Assembly: GCA_009774215.1 (NCBI GenBank)
Contig: VSNH01000006.1
Span: 1 to 59,380 of the forward strand
Reading direction: 5' to 3'
Source: Lachnospiraceae bacterium
GTDB taxonomy: Bacteria; Bacillota; Clostridia; Lachnospirales; Lachnospiraceae
Length of the DNA stretch: 59,380 bases
A program made the translations under genes and the position numbers. Below are positions 51,290 to 59,041 of the stretch, in pieces. The notes beneath the pieces are model-generated. The model made no database searches, was not told the origin of the DNA, and saw only the letters and a program-made list of their open reading frames with translations. The number at the start of each line of letters is the position of its first letter. The stretch's first letter is position 1.

Positions 51290-51304
51290 TGACCGAATCG
51301 GTCA
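51290..51304. promoter_or_regulatory. Palindromic operator upstream of hemA
   Basis: TGACCGAATCGGTCA, a near-perfect 15-bp palindrome between the fusion-enzyme gene and hemA. Same core as 50049-50063. The regulator is not in view. Confidence 0.68.
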
Positions 51305-51376
51305 TTCTCCCTAAGCATGACATAGTGATACTCAGACACCATGTATCCGATGTCTTAATATCACTTCCTATCCTCA

Positions 51377-53962
51377 TTAACAGGTCGCCCCGCCTTTCAG
51401 ATGCACCTTTGCACCGAGAATCTCTTCTTTCCTTGCAAGCAGATCGTCTGCCATAAGCTGCGCCTGCACGTTCTCAAATCCCAGCCTGCTTATGGTATCC
51501 GCAAAGCGCTCTCCCGTATTGCCCTGCTCGCGGAACAGCAGGATAGCCTTCTCCAGAACGGAAAGCACTTCCTCTTCATCCAGAAATATCTTATCCAGCT
51601 TCTGCCCGTGGGCCACTCTCTTGCCCCAGCGTCCGCCGATATAGATGCGGTAGCCGTACGCGCTCTCCTCCAACGCCTTGAAGGGACATTTCCCCACACA
51701 GCGCCCGCAATTGTTGCATTTGTCGGGATCGATCACCAGCTTGCCGTCCACTACCTGCGACGCCTCCACCGGGCACGCCAGCGAAACCTGACAGATCTTA
51801 CATCCCCGGCACTTCTCCAGATCCATGGCCGGCACTCTCTGTCCCACGATGCCGAAGTCATTCAGATCCGGCTTCACGCAGTTATTCGGGCAGCCGCCCA
51901 CCGCGATCTTAAACTTGTGCGGCAGCTTCACGGAAGCGTAGCCGTGGAAGAAACGCTCATGTATCTTGTCGGATAAGGCGTAGGAGTCTAACAGCCCGTA
52001 CTGGCAGGTCGTTCCCTTACATGCCACCACCGGACGCACCTTGGAGCCGGTTCCGCCGGTTTCCAGACCTTCCTCCGCCAGAAAGGCACGGATATTCTCG
52101 ATCTGGTCAAAGGGCACGCCCACGATCTCCATGGTCAGACGCGTCGTCATAACCACGTCGCCGCTTCCGAACCGCTCCGCCGCCTCCGCGATTTTTTTGT
52201 GCTCCGCCGTGGTGATCTTGCCGTTTCTCGTGATCACACGGACGTTAAAATTATCTGTTCCCTTGTTGTGCAGGCAGCCCAGCGCCTTCACGCGGGTAAT
52301 CTCCTTCGCGGGCACCGTCACCACACCGGGCCTGCTCTCCACTTTCACCACGTTGAAGAAGGAGGAGCCCTCCAGCACCTTCGTGTTCGTGTAGCCGTAG
52401 CGTTTCAGCCTGTTCTGCAGAAGATATGCCCTCTTGCCCTTGGCGCAGACAAGCAGAAGCTTCTCATCCTTGGAAAGCCCCGGCACCTCGCCCTTTACCT
52501 TGAGCAGATCCACGTAAGTCGCCCCCGCAATCGTCGGTCCTGCGGGATTTACGTCGATCACGCGGTACCCTTCGGCTGCCCCCGCCAGATATTCCGCGGG
52601 CGTGAAACTGTCCATATCACCCGTTATTTTATTTAACAGCATATGTATCGCCTGTACGAAGGGGTGGATCGCCGTGGAGAAAGGCGGCGCATAAGACAGA
52701 TCCAGACAGGTCATCTGCTCAAGCGTGGCTCCAAAAGTCACAGCCATCACACCGATATCCGTCACCTTATCCACCGCGCCCGGTCCCAGCACCTGCACGC
52801 CAAGCAGCTTGTGTGTCGCTTTGTCTGCCACCAGCTTGATCGCAAACCATGCGCTGTCGGGATAGTAGTGCGCCTTGTCGTCCGTCACCGCCAGCACGCA
52901 CACCGGGTCATAGCCAGCCGCCTTCGCCTGCTCTTCGGACAGCCCGGTTCTGCCGCCCGAAAGCCCCGGGAGCTTGACCACGCCAGTCCCCAGAACGCCC
53001 GGATACGCCACATCCCGGCCGCCCAGTGCCAGCGCGAGGGTGCGTCCCTCCATGTTGGCGGAGGAACCCATGGGCGACCACTGCCGCTCCCCTGTGAGAC
53101 GGTTCTTCACCATGGCGCAGTCGCCCGCCGCGTAGACGTCCGCCACGTTCGTCGCCATCCTGTCATCCACCAGTATCGTTCCCTTACACATTTCGATTCC
53201 GGTATCCTGCAAAAAGCCCGTGTTCGGGCGGATACCGATGGAGAGAATCACCACGTCCGCAGGAAGCAGCCCCTTGTCCGTCTGCACCCCTTCCGCTCTC
53301 ACGTCCCCGGTCACACCCTCCAGCTTCGTGGACGTCATCACTTTGATGCCTTTCTTCGCCAGATGGCGCACCGCATAAGCCGCCATCTCTGTATCAAATC
53401 CCGGCATGATCTGGGGCGCCATATCAATCAGCGTCACCGAAAGCCCTTTTTCCAGCAGATTCTCCGCTACTTCCAGTCCGATGAAACCGCCGCCCACTAC
53501 CACGGCGCGCTTTACGTCGTCACCCGCTATGTAATCCCTCGTTTCAATCGCGTCGTCCGGCGTGCGCATCACGAAAACGCCCGGCAGATTTAAGCCCGGC
53601 AGAGGCGGTACGACCGGGGAAGCCCCCACCGCCACGATGCACGCGTCATACGCATAGACTTCCTCCGCGCCCGTGCGCAGATTCTTCGCCACCGCCTTCT
53701 TTGCGTCCGTGTCAAGCGACACCACTTCCCGCTGGGGATAAACCATGGCGCCGGTGAGAGAACTGTATTTCTCCGGCGTATTGACAATAAGCTGCTCCTT
53801 CTCCGGGATCGCCCCGCCCACATAATAGGGAAGCCCGCATCCCGCGTAGGAAATGTCCCTGCCCTTGGTGACAATGGTCACCTCCGCCTCCGGGTTTACC
53901 CTCTTGAATTTTGCCGCGGCTTTCGTCCCCGCCGCCACGCCGCCGATCACAAGTAATCTCAT
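51377..53962 (-). CDS. Multidomain redox fusion: CoA-disulfide reductase-like / rhodanese / siroheme-4Fe-4S reductase / 2x[4Fe-4S] ferredoxin
   Basis: 861 residues. (1) FAD/NAD(P)H oxidoreductase of the CoA-disulfide/polysulfide reductase group (1-450): FAD motif GGVAAGTKAA, redox Cys42 in SYAGCGLPYYVGG, NAD motif VVVGGGFIGLEVAE, and YAAGDCA. (2) Rhodanese-like domain (about 455-555), active loop CAKGKRA with Cys506. (3) Nitrite/sulfite reductase half domain and siroheme/4Fe-4S site (about 558-705), cysteines 648, 653, 691 and 695 (ACKGTTCQYG; GGCPNNCVKP). (4) Two ferredoxin motifs, Cys718/721/724/730 and Cys749/752/755/759. No signal peptide, so cytoplasmic. Likely reduces sulfite, nitrite or a persulfide with NAD(P)H. 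Starts after GGAGGAGG. Siroheme genes follow directly. Confidence 0.9.
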   Translation of the reverse strand: MRLLVIGGVAAGTKAAAKFKRVNPEAEVTIVTKGRDISYAGCGLPYYVGGAIPEKEQLIVNTPEKYSSLTGAMVYPQREVVSLDTDAKKAVAKNLRTGAEEVYAYDACIVAVGASPVVPPLPGLNLPGVFVMRTPDDAIETRDYIAGDDVKRAVVVGGGFIGLEVAENLLEKGLSVTLIDMAPQIMPGFDTEMAAYAVRHLAKKGIKVMTSTKLEGVTGDVRAEGVQTDKGLLPADVVILSIGIRPNTGFLQDTGIEMCKGTILVDDRMATNVADVYAAGDCAMVKNRLTGERQWSPMGSSANMEGRTLALALGGRDVAYPGVLGTGVVKLPGLSGGRTGLSEEQAKAAGYDPVCVLAVTDDKAHYYPDSAWFAIKLVADKATHKLLGVQVLGPGAVDKVTDIGVMAVTFGATLEQMTCLDLSYAPPFSTAIHPFVQAIHMLLNKITGDMDSFTPAEYLAGAAEGYRVIDVNPAGPTIAGATYVDLLKVKGEVPGLSKDEKLLLVCAKGKRAYLLQNRLKRYGYTNTKVLEGSSFFNVVKVESRPGVVTVPAKEITRVKALGCLHNKGTDNFNVRVITRNGKITTAEHKKIAEAAERFGSGDVVMTTRLTMEIVGVPFDQIENIRAFLAEEGLETGGTGSKVRPVVACKGTTCQYGLLDSYALSDKIHERFFHGYASVKLPHKFKIAVGGCPNNCVKPDLNDFGIVGQRVPAMDLEKCRGCKICQVSLACPVEASQVVDGKLVIDPDKCNNCGRCVGKCPFKALEESAYGYRIYIGGRWGKRVAHGQKLDKIFLDEEEVLSVLEKAILLFREQGNTGERFADTISRLGFENVQAQLMADDLLARKEEILGAKVHLKGGATC

Positions 53963-54114
53963 AGCATACCTCCTCCTTCCTGATAAAAACCAACCTCATG
54001 TTCTCCCAAAAACATGCTCATTGCGTCTTAAAACATTATAGAAATTCGAAATGCTCTGCTTTTCATCATGGCATAAAAATATGCAAAAAGCAACTTCACA
54101 CTGCCACGCATTCG

Positions 54115-55017
54115 TCACCTCAAATTTTCATCAATATACGCAAAATAAGCTTTTTTATTGACATCCCCTTCATTTGAGTGATACCACTCTGCAGATTCCT
54201 TTAACCCCTCCTCCATAGAAATGGTATCCGGATAGACCGCCTGCTGCTTGTGCACATCCAGCACGTATTCATAGTCATAAAAACTGAAATAGTTTCTCTG
54301 CTCGATCTCTTTAGAAACATTCACAAAAGAAGGTTCTTTGCCGAAACAGGCATAACACATGGTCACCCATTCTTTGACTGATACAGTCACTGCATTTCCC
54401 ACATTCAGAATATGGGCGTTAGGTTTTGTCTCCATGATCGCTTCCATAACGCCGCACAGATCCCTCACATGAAAAAACTGCAGCCGCTGTCCGCCGTCTC
54501 CCGGCAGATAGAACTTTCGGTTCGCCTTTGCGCAGTCGAACACAAACGCCTCCCTGTACACGTTATTCATCGGACCATATAAATATGGCGGTCTTAAGAT
54601 ATACGCATCCGGGACTCTTTTTAACAGCTCCGTCTCCGCCTCCATTTTGTCCGTCCCGTACTTTCCCCAAAACCGATTGACTGCCCTTGGAGATTCTTCC
54701 CGGAAAGGCTTCTCCGCGTCCTCCGGGTACACCGCGCCCGAACTGACCATAATGTACTGCCCAAAGGAACCGAGCGCATCGCACAGGTCTGTGATGTCCC
54801 GCGCGTCGTAAGAAGTTATGTCAGCCACGGCATCAAACGAAATCTGCCTTAATTTGTCACCGAGACAGTGCCTGTCTCCCTCGATCAGTCTGACGCCGCC
54901 CATCTGTGGCTTCGTATTTCTGTTGAGCACATAAACCGCATATCCCCTCTGCACAAAATACGCCGCCGCATACTTGCTTACAAACGTGGTGCCGCCTGTA
55001 ATCAAAATTTTTTTCAT
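54115..55017 (-). CDS. NAD-dependent epimerase/dehydratase (extended SDR)
   Basis: 300 residues. The Rossmann start MKKILITGGTTFVSKYAAAY matches GxxGxxG only in part (GGTTFVS), as in isoflavone-reductase-like or RNA-binding SDRs. Active-site Ser and YxxxK are in VSSGAVYPED and WGKYGTDKMEAE; PPYLYGP follows. Likely acts on a nucleotide sugar or related substrate; not specific enough to name. The start at 55017 has GGGGGA upstream. Monocistronic. Confidence 0.85.
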   Translation of the reverse strand: MKKILITGGTTFVSKYAAAYFVQRGYAVYVLNRNTKPQMGGVRLIEGDRHCLGDKLRQISFDAVADITSYDARDITDLCDALGSFGQYIMVSSGAVYPEDAEKPFREESPRAVNRFWGKYGTDKMEAETELLKRVPDAYILRPPYLYGPMNNVYREAFVFDCAKANRKFYLPGDGGQRLQFFHVRDLCGVMEAIMETKPNAHILNVGNAVTVSVKEWVTMCYACFGKEPSFVNVSKEIEQRNYFSFYDYEYVLDVHKQQAVYPDTISMEEGLKESAEWYHSNEGDVNKKAYFAYIDENLR

Positions 55018-55144
55018 CCTGTCCCCCTGTCCCCAACAGACCAATGATGCCCATCTTATTTATTGTAGCATAATGCCCCGCCCGACATCAACGGTCTGCC
55101 GGACGGACAGATTTGGCAGCTTTGACAGATACAGGAAAACAACA

Positions 55145-55173
55145 GTTGACAAATGCCCTCTTTAATGATAAAT
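55145..55173 (+). promoter_or_regulatory. Promoter of mntP leader
   Basis: TTGACA (55145-55150), 17-bp spacer, TAAATT (55168-55173), about 20 bp before the riboswitch. Confidence 0.6.
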
Positions 55174-55191
55174 TTCTTTTAATATCATTCC

Positions 55192-55274
55192 CATGAGGGA
55201 GTAGCAAGCGTATATCGTAGCAAGTCAACATACTGACCGTCCGGTCTGGCTTGTTTTAAATTGCGAGACTCATG
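55192..55274 (+). ncRNA. yybP-ykoY (manganese) riboswitch aptamer
   Basis: Closing stem CATGAG/CTCATG, then the conserved GGGAGTAGC (55197-55205) and TTGCGAGACTC (55261-55271) of the family. Between them lies a hairpin around GACCGTCCGGTC. The aptamer sits upstream of mntP, a manganese exporter, which is the known context. Downstream GAAACTATAC (55281-55290) can pair with the 5' arm of the terminator (GTATAGTTTC, 55323-55332), so metal binding should favour read-through. Confidence 0.92.
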
Positions 55275-55316
55275 TATAGTGAAACTATACGTGGAGTCTG
55301 CATTATTTTTGACACA

Positions 55317-55354
55317 TACCAGGTATAGTTTCCGAAACTGTACTTGGTTTTTTT
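55317..55354 (+). terminator. Riboswitch-controlled terminator
   Basis: CCAGGTATAGTTT pairs with AAACTGTACTTGG, loop CCG, then TTTTTTT. It is the expression platform of the manganese riboswitch. Confidence 0.9.
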
Positions 55355-55401
55355 ATGCACAGCCCCATGCAGCAGCAGTATGCCGCTAAAGCGGCGCATG
55401 G

Positions 55402-55443
55402 GGCGCACAGCGAGTAGGGGAAAAAGAATCTTCCCTACACGAC
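55402..55443 (+). repeat. Hairpin element upstream of mntP (family E)
   Basis: CGAGTAGGGGAA pairs with TTCCCTACACG; it resembles the hairpin at 42466-42505 before patA. Just before it is ATGCCGC-TAAA-GCGGCGCAT. Confidence 0.55.
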
Positions 55444-55476
55444 TTATTTTATATTTTAACGCAGGAGGAACAAAAG

Positions 55477-56061
55477 ATGGAGTGGAGTTTATTGTTTTTC
55501 TTGAACAGCGCGCTGCTTGGTGTCGGGCTTTCCATGGATGCCTTTTCCGTATCACTGGCAGACGGATTGCACGAACCTGACATGACACGAAAAAAAATGA
55601 GCGGCATCGCCGGGGTTTTCGCCTTTTTTCAGGCGGCAATGCCGATGACGGGGTGGATTTGCGTACACATGTTTATCCGGTATTTTACGGCTTTTCAGAA
55701 GCTGGTGCCATGGATTGCTCTGGCGCTCCTGCTGTTTATCGGCGGCAAAATGTTTGCAGACGGCATAAAAGGCGGCAGCGGAGAAACAGAAAAACCCGGG
55801 ACAGACATGACTGCTCTCCTGCTGCAAGGGATCGCCACCTCCATTGACGCTTTGTCCGTCGGCTTTACCATCGCGAAGTACGGCTTCGTCATGGCCTTTG
55901 TCTGCGCCCTGATCATCGCGGTAGTAACCTTTGTGATCTGCATGGCCGGACTGGACATCGGAAAGAAATTCGGAACAAAATATTCCGACAAGGCCGCTTT
56001 GCTGGGCGGCACCATCTTAATCCTGATCGGCATTGAAATTTTCGTGACGGGTGTATTTTAG
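55477..56061 (+). CDS. mntP: Manganese efflux pump MntP
   Basis: Exports Mn2+ across the membrane. 194 residues with six hydrophobic helices; the two-fold conserved acidic motifs are visible: LGVGLSMDAFSVSLADGL (about 13-30) and ATSIDALSVGFTIAKYG (about 118-134). AGGAGG precedes the ATG. Control is by the yybP-ykoY riboswitch and its terminator. It may be cotranscribed with the kinase-like gene 80 bp downstream. Confidence 0.96.
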   Translation: MEWSLLFFLNSALLGVGLSMDAFSVSLADGLHEPDMTRKKMSGIAGVFAFFQAAMPMTGWICVHMFIRYFTAFQKLVPWIALALLLFIGGKMFADGIKGGSGETEKPGTDMTALLLQGIATSIDALSVGFTIAKYGFVMAFVCALIIAVVTFVICMAGLDIGKKFGTKYSDKAALLGGTILILIGIEIFVTGVF

Positions 56062-56141
56062 AATTGAGATATGCCGCCGAATTGTTTATAATAATAAGTA
56101 AGAAGGAAAACACAGACAGCAGCAGAAAGGGGGACGCATTT

Positions 56142-56741
56142 ATGTATCATATCATCACCATCGAGCGGCGTTATGCCAGCGGGGGACACGAGATCGGAAA
56201 AAAACTGGCGGAGGCGCTGGGATATAAACTCTATGACCGGAATATCCTGTTGGAAGCGGCGCAGAAACTCGACATACCGTTTTACAATATTGAAACGCTC
56301 GAGGAGAGCAGCTCCGGCAATGTCCTTTTAAACCTTTCCAAGACCCCTCTGGGCGGACTTTCCGGCAATAAAAATCTGCCCCTTGCAGACCAGCTTTTTC
56401 TGGAGGAAAAGCGCATCATCGAAAAGGCTGCCGAAAAAGGAAACTGCGTGATCGTAGGAAGAGCCTCCGGCTATATTTTAAAGGATATGGAAAATGCCCT
56501 GCATGTGTTTGTCTATGCCAACCATGAAAAACGGATACAGCGTGCAATCGAGCGGGAGGGCATCCAGAAAGCGGAAGCCGAAAACGCCCTGAAAAAGAAC
56601 GACAAGAGAAGAAAGAATTTCTACAACGCGCTCACCACGCACGAGTGGGGCGATCCGAAAAACTATGACCTGTACATGAACGCCGGGAATCTGGGGATTG
56701 ACCTCTGCGTCAGGATTTTGATGGAGGCGGCGAAGGGATAA
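56142..56741 (+). CDS. Cytidylate kinase-like family protein
   Basis: 199 residues with the same layout as 37250-37873: ITIERRYASGGHEIGKKLAE at the start in place of a classic P-loop, VIVGRASGYIL in the middle, then YANHEKRIQRAIEREG. The ATG at 56142 is preceded by AAAGGGGGA, and earlier ATGs lie in the mntP 3' region. Function not known for the family; a nucleotide kinase or a regulatory protein is possible. A terminator follows. Confidence 0.85.
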   Translation: MYHIITIERRYASGGHEIGKKLAEALGYKLYDRNILLEAAQKLDIPFYNIETLEESSSGNVLLNLSKTPLGGLSGNKNLPLADQLFLEEKRIIEKAAEKGNCVIVGRASGYILKDMENALHVFVYANHEKRIQRAIEREGIQKAEAENALKKNDKRRKNFYNALTTHEWGDPKNYDLYMNAGNLGIDLCVRILMEAAKG

Positions 56742-56756
56742 ACCGTCAAGTGCTAT

Positions 56757-56799
56757 GGGGTGCGGATTGACTATATAAGTCAGTCTGCGCCCCTTCTTA
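56757..56799 (+). terminator. Terminator after the kinase-like gene
   Basis: GGGGTGCGGATTGACT pairs with AGTCAGTCTGCGCCCC (G-T pairs allowed), followed by TTCTT. Confidence 0.8.
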
Positions 56800-56899
56800 G
56801 TTCGGATAAGCCTAAGGACATCTTTGTACAGATCGTCTTTGTCCTCCAGATCAATCATCAGCCACCGCTGCCCGTTTCCAAACCATTCCGACATCCCCG

Positions 56900-57439
56900 C
56901 TACCCCAATTTGTAATCTTCCCTTTGTACCAGCTCATAAAATTCAGCGGAAATATATTCTTTGCTTGTATGCTTTTCCCCCGCATACATCGGATTTACAA
57001 CAAAATGCGCAAGCTCGGTATAGGGAGCCACCTTCTTTACAACACGCACCAGCTTATTGTATACTTTTGTGAGCATGTCCGGGCGGGGAATCCAGTCGCC
57101 GTCATCCGTATACCGTCCGGTCACAATGTAAAGCCTGTTTTTCACAATCTCATGTTTTCCCGGAATGCAAAAACCCGCTTCGATCACGCTGAGCCGCGCT
57201 TCGTCGGCAACATATTGATTTTGGGATGCCCGCGTCACATCAAATCCCCCGATTTCGGGAATGTGAAAATAATATTCGCGGCAGTCCGGCTGTACCACAT
57301 CCAGCGTAGTTCCCGGAATCAACCGCCATCTGCCATCCTCATATGTATGTCTGTAAATGACGCAGCCGCTGTCCAAAGCAGCCTGCGCAACAGACAAAAA
57401 ATCATGATATCCCATGTAGTAATTAATCTGCTTTCCCAT
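56900..57439 (-). CDS. Conserved hypothetical protein (MGKQINYYM start)
   Basis: About 179 residues, cytoplasmic, mixed alpha/beta, no known catalytic motif. The opening GKQINYYMGYHDFLSVAQAA resembles an unnamed Clostridia family in which this is the N-terminus, so the ATG at 57439 is taken; ATG 57463 is an alternative, and neither has a clear ribosome site. It follows the small ferredoxin gene on the same strand. Function not recognised. Confidence 0.65.
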   Translation of the reverse strand: MGKQINYYMGYHDFLSVAQAALDSGCVIYRHTYEDGRWRLIPGTTLDVVQPDCREYYFHIPEIGGFDVTRASQNQYVADEARLSVIEAGFCIPGKHEIVKNRLYIVTGRYTDDGDWIPRPDMLTKVYNKLVRVVKKVAPYTELAHFVVNPMYAGEKHTSKEYISAEFYELVQREDYKLG

Positions 57440-57486
57440 ATCGTTACGCGCCGGTCTCCTCATACAGTTCCCGCTTTGCCAAAACC

Positions 57487-57675
57487 CTACGCCAGCACCA
57501 ACGCCTTTTTCGGACAAAGCTTTGCACATTTGCCGCAGCCGATGCACTTGTCATAGTCAATCTTGGGCGCTTCAAAGCCTTTCTGGCTAAGCGCGCCCAC
57601 CGGGCAAACTTTTACAGCCGGGCATTTGTGGTTTTGAGGACAATGCGCCACTACAATGTTTAATTTTTTCTCCAT
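57487..57675 (-). CDS. Small 4Fe-4S ferredoxin-type protein
   Basis: 62 residues with two cluster motifs: CPQNHKCPAVKVCPVGAL (about 12-29) and CIGCGKCAKLCPKKAL (about 43-58). It could carry two [4Fe-4S] clusters and act as an electron carrier. GGGAGGGG precedes the ATG. Neighbours give no clear partner. Confidence 0.9.
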   Translation of the reverse strand: MEKKLNIVVAHCPQNHKCPAVKVCPVGALSQKGFEAPKIDYDKCIGCGKCAKLCPKKALVLA

Positions 57676-57700
57676 AAATCGATCCCCTCCCTATTCAAAT

Positions 57701-58123
57701 TCAGCGGTCTGTCTGCTCCGTCATAATTCCCCAGCGAATCCCAAACTTATCAACAAAAACAACCCGGCAGGAACTGTAAGGCGTCGCTTCCATCTGATAT
57801 ATTGTCTTACTGCCTTCTTTCATGATTTCATATGCCCTTTGTACTTCTTCTTTTGTATCATACATAATCGTGAGGAAATTGGAATAGCACGTGTGGAATT
57901 CCAGATCCACATGGTCGCTCATAATGATTCTTTGATTGTCCAATACAAGTTCCGAATGGTATATGTATTCCTTTTGCTCTTCTTTCAGCAGCGGATTATA
58001 TGCCGGGTCATCCGCTTCCCCATATGTAATGATACAACTGATCTTTCCATGAAATGCCTTTTCATACATTTGAATTGCCTCACGGCAATTCCCTCCAAAA
58101 TTCAGCGTAGGTACAATCTGCAT
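57701..58123 (-). CDS. VOC-superfamily protein, PhnB/glyoxalase-like
   Basis: 140 residues, start MQIVPTLNFGGNCREAIQMY then EKAFHGKISCIITYG, and late EATPYSSCRVVFVDKFGIRW, all typical of the PhnB-type subgroup of vicinal-oxygen-chelate proteins. Metal ligands are poorly conserved in this subgroup. AAGGAG precedes ATG 58123. Function unknown. Confidence 0.9.
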   Translation of the reverse strand: MQIVPTLNFGGNCREAIQMYEKAFHGKISCIITYGEADDPAYNPLLKEEQKEYIYHSELVLDNQRIIMSDHVDLEFHTCYSNFLTIMYDTKEEVQRAYEIMKEGSKTIYQMEATPYSSCRVVFVDKFGIRWGIMTEQTDR

Positions 58124-58205
58124 GTCTGCTCTCCTTTTCGTCAAATGTTGCTTCTTTCGATTTCTCTGCAAACCGGATGTATAGAACTATTTCTTACATT
58201 ATCAA

Positions 58206-58360
58206 TCAGCCAGATATTCGATCAATCCTTTTGCGTATTCAGCGCTATTCTCATACAAATACTGACCATGACCCATGTCCTTTCCCATAACAGAATCCAT
58301 GAGAAATTTAGGAATACGCTTTCCCTTATTTAGCCGTCTGATGGCTAAATAAACCTCATA
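58206..58360 (-). pseudogene. Possible C-terminal remnant of an unidentified gene
   Basis: About 50 codons between stops, including KFLMDSVMGKDMGHGQYLYE and a helical end to TGA. No start or ribosome site. Its 5' part overlaps a perfect hairpin TTATTTAGCC/GGCTAAATAA (58326-58352). Family not recognised. I see nothing else in 58124-58468. Confidence 0.35.
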
Positions 58361-58468
58361 TTATCACCATGACTGTCATTCCAATATCGACTACTATTTA
58401 CAAGATTGTTTTTTGTTTCATGTTGCCCTTGTATGACAATTTACTGAAACGAAGCCTTTCTCTGTCAG

Positions 58469-58696
58469 TCATTCAATATTATCAGCTTCCGAATCCCAAA
58501 CCACATCGCGCAATATGGAAAGTCCGTTCATCACTACATCCGCATCCGGCTCCATCCCTTTGATTGTGTTAATCGAATCAGAAAAGCCACTTGCGCCGGA
58601 TGTAGCAAAAGGCACCACAGTTTTCCCTGCCAGATCATACTGGTCAAGAAAACTGTACATAATCATTAGCATATCATAATACCATATTGCGTGTCC
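58469..58696 (-). pseudogene. Flavodoxin fragment (C-terminal half)
   Basis: The frame reads IWYYDMLMIMYSFLDQYDLA, then GKTVVPFATSGASGFSDSIN, matching the second FMN-loop and C-terminal half of long-chain flavodoxins. The upstream 31 codons do not match, and no FMN-phosphate loop (T/S-rich N-terminus) is present. It is a truncated relic near the transposase. Confidence 0.78.
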
Positions 58697-58848
58697 AGAT
58701 TGATACAATCTTTGAATAGGTGCTATCGTTTTCAAATTTACCGCAAACGCTCTGAAATCAACACTTTTCGGAATGGGAGATGCACCCATGCATGGGCGGC
58801 TATCGTTTTATTATTCGGATTTGCCGCATTTTCGATATTCCATAGTGT

Positions 58849-58895
58849 AAAAAATAACGATAGCCTGTTTTTTAGAGTGGCTATCGTTATTTTTT
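58849..58895. terminator. Perfect long inverted repeat, terminator-like
   Basis: AAAAAATAACGATAGCC, a 13-nt loop, then GGCTATCGTTATTTTTT: a 17-bp perfect stem with T/A flanks. A third partial copy, GGCTATCGTTTTATT, lies at about 58798. It may be a bidirectional terminator or part of the insertion debris here. Confidence 0.6.
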
Positions 58896-59041
58896 GCACC
58901 CAAAGGATTTTATACATTTTTGATTTCCGACTAATGGAAATTAGTATAACTTCTTACCAGACTAAACTTCCCCTATCACGTATTCATCCATGACATAATT
59001 AGAAGTATACCTTTCTTTCCATAGAACCTGGATTCTCGGAG

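Noticed and set aside
56478..56894. Minus-strand 138-codon frame starting MSEWFGNG
   Set aside because: Most of it is antisense to the kinase-like gene and crosses a terminator; only the first 25 codons look protein-like. At best a fragment.
58691..58993. Plus-strand 100-codon frame
   Set aside because: Antisense to the flavodoxin relic and runs through the inverted repeat; no ribosome site.
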